Positions 5,381-8,304 of a stretch of 8,304 nucleotides of DNA are shown here, in pieces. This DNA is from an uncultured Oceanospirillaceae bacterium (GTDB lineage Bacteria > Pseudomonadota > Gammaproteobacteria > Pseudomonadales > Oceanobacteraceae): assembly GCA_937974825.1 (NCBI GenBank), contig CALJVD010000177.1:1-8304 (forward strand), given 5' to 3'. Below the pieces are notes generated by a model, which ran no database searches, was not told the origin of the DNA, and was given only the letters and a program-made list of their open reading frames with translations. The number at the start of each line of letters is the position of its first letter. The first letter of the stretch is position 1. The position numbers and the translations under genes are program-made.

Positions 5381-5803
5381 ATGAAAACGCAAATCACTTC
5401 CATGCGTCTCGCTTTAATTCTGACTATTTTACTAGGTTTTGCAACCCTAAGCGGATGTGTCTTTCCCGGTGTGTATAAGTTAAACGTTCAACAAGGGAAT
5501 ATTGTTACCCAAGATATGCTGGATAAATTAAAGCCTGGCATGACACCACGCCAAGTGATTTACGTAATGGGTAACCCAGTGTTACGCAACCCTTATGAGC
5601 AGCAGCGTTGGGACTATATCTACACATTAGAAGTACGTGATAAAGTCACTAAAAACTATCGTATCAGTGTGTTCTTCGATGATAAGAACTCATACACGCA
5701 CTATACTGGTAAACTTCCAAGCAAAGAGATTTCAGAAGTCGACCAGCTGAAGACTCTTCCTAAAGAAGAAAAGACCCACAACACTGTTCCGGAAGACTTC
5801 TAA
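5381..5803 (+). CDS. bamE: Outer membrane assembly lipoprotein BamE (SmpA/OmlA)
   Basis: This periplasm-facing outer-membrane lipoprotein is part of the BAM complex that folds beta-barrel proteins. From the ATG at 5381 it has 140 residues. A lipoprotein signal (basic MKTQITSMR, then hydrophobic LALILTILLGFAT) ends in lipobox LSGC with acylated Cys26. The next residue is Val, so export to the outer membrane is expected. The mature part has the family core: FPGVYKLNVQQGNIVTQDML (28-47), LKPGMTPRQVIYVMGNP (50-66) and RWDYIYTLE (76-84). Upstream in-frame ATG 5318 lies within the likely -10 element and would give an overlong signal. ATG 5402, which still leaves a workable signal, is the alternative. 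No start has a clear ribosome site. It is divergent from fur, as OmlA is in Pseudomonas, and overlaps convergent rnfH by 4 bp. Confidence 0.93.
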   Translation: MKTQITSMRLALILTILLGFATLSGCVFPGVYKLNVQQGNIVTQDMLDKLKPGMTPRQVIYVMGNPVLRNPYEQQRWDYIYTLEVRDKVTKNYRISVFFDDKNSYTHYTGKLPSKEISEVDQLKTLPKEEKTHNTVPEDF

Positions 5804-6096
5804 CCTTTCTTTGCTTTAGCAGCCCTGTTCAATCTCGCCTGCTTAGGATCAATAATAAGCGGGCGATAGATTTCAATTCGATCCCCGTTTTTCACTTCTT
5901 GGGTATCTGGTTTAGGAACGGCTTTACCAAAAATACCAAGTTTCAGGTTATCTAGATCTATTTCAGGAAACGCCTCAGCAATATTAGAACGTTGCACTGC
6001 CTCTACAAGCGTTGTGCCTTCTTCTACTTCAACGGTTAATAACTTTTGGTTGTGAGGTAGGGCATACACAACCTCTACTGAAACCATACTAGCCAT
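5800..6096 (-). CDS. rnfH: RnfH/RatB family ubiquitin-like protein
   Basis: This is a small beta-grasp protein (98 residues) of the RnfH family, called RatB or PasI where it is discussed as partner or antitoxin of RatA. Its biochemical role is unsettled, and no rnf genes lie nearby. The conserved blocks are VEVVYALP (7-14), LKLGIFGKAV (51-60) and GDRIEIYRPLIIDPKQAR (71-88), with a basic Lys/Arg tail. The ATG at 6096-6094 overlaps the end of ratA (ATGGCTAG), so translation is probably coupled. A strong GAGGGG lies at 6108-6113, 11 bases upstream. A TTG at 6120 lies upstream of that site and is unlikely. ATG 6087 is a less likely alternative. Its stop codon overlaps the bamE stop region. Confidence 0.9.
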   Translation of the reverse strand: MASMVSVEVVYALPHNQKLLTVEVEEGTTLVEAVQRSNIAEAFPEIDLDNLKLGIFGKAVPKPDTQEVKNGDRIEIYRPLIIDPKQARLNRAAKAKKG

Positions 6097-6520
6097 AAAC
6101 TTGTTTACCCCTCTTAACAAACGCGTCTACCATGCTGTTAGCCACCTGCTTAAACAAGGCACTTAACGCAGCCCCCGCAATACGATTGGTTACTTCAAAT
6201 TCTAAATCGAGTGAAACTTTGCAAGCGTCATCGGAAAGCGCATGAAAGCGCCACTGACCGCGAAATTTAGCAAATGGGCCATCAACTAACGATAACTCCA
6301 TCAACTCTGGACGAACCAACCTATTACGCGTTACAAAACTTTGGGTAAAACCTGCTTTCGATAATGTGAGTTCAGCTTCTATAAACTCATCACTCTCATC
6401 AATCACTCTGGTAGCCTGACACCCCGGTAAAAACTCTGGGTATTTGCGAACATCATTTACCACATCAAACATCTGCTCTGCAGTGTGCATCACTAAAGCA
6501 CTACGGCTAATAACCGTCAT
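6089..6520 (-). CDS. ratA: RatA (PasT) family START-like protein
   Basis: This 143-residue protein belongs to the polyketide cyclase/COQ10-type START family. In E. coli RatA was reported to block 70S ribosome assembly, while homology to mitochondrial Coq10 suggests ubiquinone handling. The sequence alone cannot decide between them. The family pattern is clear: SALVMHTAEQMFDVVNDVRKYPEFLPGC (7-34), GPFAKFRGQWRF (81-92), and a C-terminal amphipathic helix ALFKQVANSMVDAFVKRGKQVYG. The start is set by AAAGGG at 6527-6532, six bases before ATG, which overlaps the stop codon of the upstream transporter. It is the middle gene of an apparent transporter-ratA-rnfH operon, 10 bp after the first gene and overlapping the last by 8 bp. 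Confidence 0.94.
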   Translation of the reverse strand: MTVISRSALVMHTAEQMFDVVNDVRKYPEFLPGCQATRVIDESDEFIEAELTLSKAGFTQSFVTRNRLVRPELMELSLVDGPFAKFRGQWRFHALSDDACKVSLDLEFEVTNRIAGAALSALFKQVANSMVDAFVKRGKQVYG

Positions 6521-6530
6521 ATAAAACCCT

Positions 6531-7886
6531 TTACCCTACTAACCCGTGAATAAATACAGCCAAGATCGCTAAAGGAGATAAATAGCGTAAGACAAATCGC
6601 CAAACACTAAATACACGCTCTGATCGAATACGCATTTGCTGAGCAATTTCATCACGACTCATAAACCAACCAACAAATATTGCCAACATTAAACCACCTA
6701 AAGGCATCATGATATTGGCTGTTAAAAAGTCGATATTCTGGAAGACGGTACGACCAAAGAATTTAACCTCTGCCCAGTGGTTAAACGAAAGCACTGTGCC
6801 AATTCCCAAAAACCAAGCCACAAGACAGACCACAACGGTCGATGCCTTACGTGAATAGCCTTTATCCACCGCCCAAGCCACAGCAGGCTCGGCAATAGAG
6901 ATGGATGACGTCCAGGAAGCAACAACCACCAACAAAAAGAAAACCGTGCCTATCAGTACGCCACCAGGTAAACCACCGAAGGCAATAGGTAATGACTTAA
7001 ACAACAAACTCGGCCCATCTGTCGGCGGCAATCCATTTGAGAATACGATTGAAAAGATAATAACACCTGCAATCAGCGCAATAACGGTATCTAATGTTGC
7101 TGCTATTAATACGGTTTTACCGATGTGTGATTTCTCAGGCAAATAGGCACCATAAGCCATTATGGCACCCATACCGATACTAAGCGTAAAAAATGCATGC
7201 CCTAACGCATTAATTAGTGCTTCACCGTTAATCTTTTCAAGAGTAAAACCAAACAGATAAGTAAGACTTTTACCAAAGCCTGGTGTGGTCATTGAATAAA
7301 AGAACAATGCAATTAGCATTAAAAACAGGGTGGGCATTAAAAAGCGAATACCACGCTCTAAACCTTTATGGACACCAAGCGCAACAACCACGCCCGTCAT
7401 CACCATAAAGACAGTATGTGCGGCGAGTTGCGTCCAAGCTGAACCATGCAGTTCTCCAATCACTTGAGCGGCTGTATCAGCACCTGCTTCAACAAAAATC
7501 CCACTGGCCATTTTTCCGATATAGACCAACGCCCAACCTGCAACAACACTATAAAAAGATAATATTAAGAAACCCGCGACGGCTCCCATCCACCCCATTG
7601 AAGTAAAGAACCGTGGTGCCGAATATTTTTTTGTGAGTGTCTGCATGGTTTTAATAGGGCTTCTACGTCCATCACGCCCTAGCATGATTTCAGACATCAT
7701 CACGGGAATACCAATAATCAAAATACAGAGCAAATACGCTAAAACAAACGCAGAGCCGCCATACTCACCAGTAATATAAGGAAATTTCCAAAGATTCCCT
7801 AAACCAACTGCCGAACCAGTTGCCGCTAAAATAAAAGTCCAACGACCCTTCCAGGCACTTTGCACACCGCCGTTACTTTGACTCAT
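6531..7886 (-). CDS. Sodium-dependent transporter, NSS (SLC6/LeuT) family
   Basis: This inner-membrane Na+-coupled symporter is probably for an amino acid; the substrate cannot be read from the sequence. It has 451 residues and about 11 hydrophobic segments (roughly 17-37, 45-67, 97-125, 155-172, 180-200, 227-248, 258-284, 305-338, 350-368, 388-410, 430-450), as in the short bacterial NSS members. TM1 has the unwound motif GSAVGLGNLWKFPY (24-37), TM6 has FFTLSIGMGAIMAYG (232-246) and TM8 has SWTSSISIAEP (324-334), all positions that bind sodium or substrate in LeuT. By eye, Asp266 lies where LeuT has Asn286. The start at 7886 has AGAGAG at 7891-7896. A TTG at 7949 would add 21 polar residues without support. 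It leads the operon with ratA. Confidence 0.93.
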   Translation of the reverse strand: MSQSNGGVQSAWKGRWTFILAATGSAVGLGNLWKFPYITGEYGGSAFVLAYLLCILIIGIPVMMSEIMLGRDGRRSPIKTMQTLTKKYSAPRFFTSMGWMGAVAGFLILSFYSVVAGWALVYIGKMASGIFVEAGADTAAQVIGELHGSAWTQLAAHTVFMVMTGVVVALGVHKGLERGIRFLMPTLFLMLIALFFYSMTTPGFGKSLTYLFGFTLEKINGEALINALGHAFFTLSIGMGAIMAYGAYLPEKSHIGKTVLIAATLDTVIALIAGVIIFSIVFSNGLPPTDGPSLLFKSLPIAFGGLPGGVLIGTVFFLLVVVASWTSSISIAEPAVAWAVDKGYSRKASTVVVCLVAWFLGIGTVLSFNHWAEVKFFGRTVFQNIDFLTANIMMPLGGLMLAIFVGWFMSRDEIAQQMRIRSERVFSVWRFVLRYLSPLAILAVFIHGLVG

Positions 7887-7914
7887 AGCACTCTCTTTTA
7901 TACAAAACGGCTTT

Positions 7915-7943
7915 ATTGTCTGCGATTTAGCTAAGGTGCTCAA
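7915..7943 (-). promoter_or_regulatory. Possible promoter of the transporter-ratA-rnfH operon
   Basis: On the minus strand, TTGAGC (7938-7943), 17 bases, then GACAAT (7915-7920) gives four of six matches in each box and sits 29 bases before the transporter start. It is the best-spaced candidate I find in the 155-bp divergent region, but it is weak. No operator was recognised. Confidence 0.3.
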
Positions 7944-7996
7944 CCTCAAGCTGTAAATAGTTAGCGAAGACAGATCAATCTTTTATATTTTACCTT

Positions 7997-8009
7997 GGCA
8001 GCTACTGCC
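7997..8009. repeat. Small dyad in the transporter/smpB intergenic region
   Basis: GGCAG and CTGCC (7997-8001 and 8005-8009) are perfect inverted arms around a 3-nt gap in the middle of the 155-bp divergent region 7887-8041. It could be a protein-binding site or a small hairpin, or chance. No gene ends nearby on the plus strand, so a terminator role is unlikely. Confidence 0.25.
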
Positions 8010-8028
8010 CTTTATTAATCAGCTCGGT

Positions 8029-8034
8029 TATACT
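8029..8034 (+). promoter_or_regulatory. Possible -10 element of smpB
   Basis: TATACT (five of six matches to TATAAT) ends eight bases before the smpB ATG, so transcription from it would start at about the first codon. No convincing -35 lies 15-18 bp upstream. TTGGCA at 7995-8000 is too far away to pair with it. Confidence 0.35.
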
Positions 8035-8041
8035 CACAAGC

Positions 8042-8304
8042 ATGAATGCAAAGAAAAAACCTAAAAATTCCGGCGGCACTATCGCCTTAAATAAAAAAGC
8101 ACGTCACGATTATTTCTTAGAAGAGAAGCATGAAGCAGGTATCGCTTTGCTTGGCTGGGAAGTAAAAGCAATTCGTGACAGCCGAGTGCAGCTTGTTGAT
8201 TCTTATGTAGAGTTTCACCGCGGTGAAGCTTGGCTTCATGGTGCCTTAATTACACCACTGCAACAGGCGTCAACGCACTTAGTATGCGAACCTCGTCGCC
8301 AACG
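8042..8304 (+). CDS. smpB: SsrA-binding protein SmpB, N-terminal part, cut by window edge
   Basis: SmpB binds tmRNA and brings it to stalled ribosomes for trans-translation. Eighty-seven codons are visible from the ATG at 8042; the C-terminal half lies beyond the window. The OB-fold family core is clear: GTIALNKKARHDYFLEEKHE (12-31), AGIALLGWEVKAIRDSRVQL (32-51) with the tmRNA-binding GWEVK block, DSYV, then GEAWLHGALITPL and STHLVCEPRRQ. The start agrees with the family N-terminus (short Lys-rich leader). No purine-rich ribosome site precedes it, and no other in-frame Met is available in the visible part. It is divergent from the transporter operon. The ssrA gene is not in the window. Confidence 0.96.
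   Translation, partial: MNAKKKPKNSGGTIALNKKARHDYFLEEKHEAGIALLGWEVKAIRDSRVQLVDSYVEFHRGEAWLHGALITPLQQASTHLVCEPRRQ

Noticed and set aside
6901..7146. 81-codon plus-strand frame opposite the transporter
   Set aside because: Antisense to membrane-segment codons of an intact NSS gene, with no supporting signals.
7887..7949. TTG start adding 21 residues to the transporter
   Set aside because: The added residues are polar and unlike the family, and AGAGAG is well placed before the ATG at 7886.

Overview
The window is a chromosomal housekeeping block from a gammaproteobacterium. From the minus-strand left edge, the gene order is dnaJ-dnaK-grpE, then recN, fur, bamE, rnfH (ratB), ratA, a transporter and smpB. 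This is the order known from Pseudomonas and its marine relatives. The Fur protein (almost all of the P. aeruginosa metal ligands, with the same C-terminal end) and the moderate, AT-leaning base composition suggest a marine Pseudomonadales/Cellvibrionales/Oceanospirillales-type bacterium. That placement is inference. I see no mobile element, CRISPR array, prophage gene, tRNA or rRNA. No stretch above 300 bases lacks a gene.

Layout. Positions 1-2992 (minus) hold the heat-shock chaperone cluster grpE-dnaK-dnaJ, with dnaJ cut by the window edge. There are two clear sigma-32-type promoters, one before grpE and one before dnaK, with identical 13-nt spacing. A perfect hairpin lies between dnaK and dnaJ. 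Positions 2993-3148 form a divergent control region: the grpE heat-shock promoter faces left, and a recN promoter covered by two LexA boxes faces right. recN (plus) ends in a long hairpin terminator shared with convergent fur (minus). fur and bamE (plus) diverge from one compact promoter region. bamE then runs tail-to-tail, with a 4-bp overlap, into a minus-strand operon that reads transporter-ratA-rnfH. smpB (plus, cut by the right edge) diverges from this operon.

How the genes work together. GrpE, DnaK and DnaJ form the Hsp70 folding machine. RecN acts in SOS-induced double-strand-break repair. Fur is the global iron sensor. BamE is an outer-membrane assembly lipoprotein. RatA and RnfH/RatB are a conserved pair whose role is still debated, and SmpB is the tmRNA partner in ribosome rescue. 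The theme is stress response and quality control, but I find no evidence of a new multi-gene system. The points most worth a second look are regulatory and residue-level: the heat-shock/SOS back-to-back promoters, a dyad around the dnaK -10 element, a possible SD-masking leader in grpE, a Thr-to-Ile change in an Hsp70 signature of DnaK, a cysteine-free Fur, and a possibly leaderless smpB.
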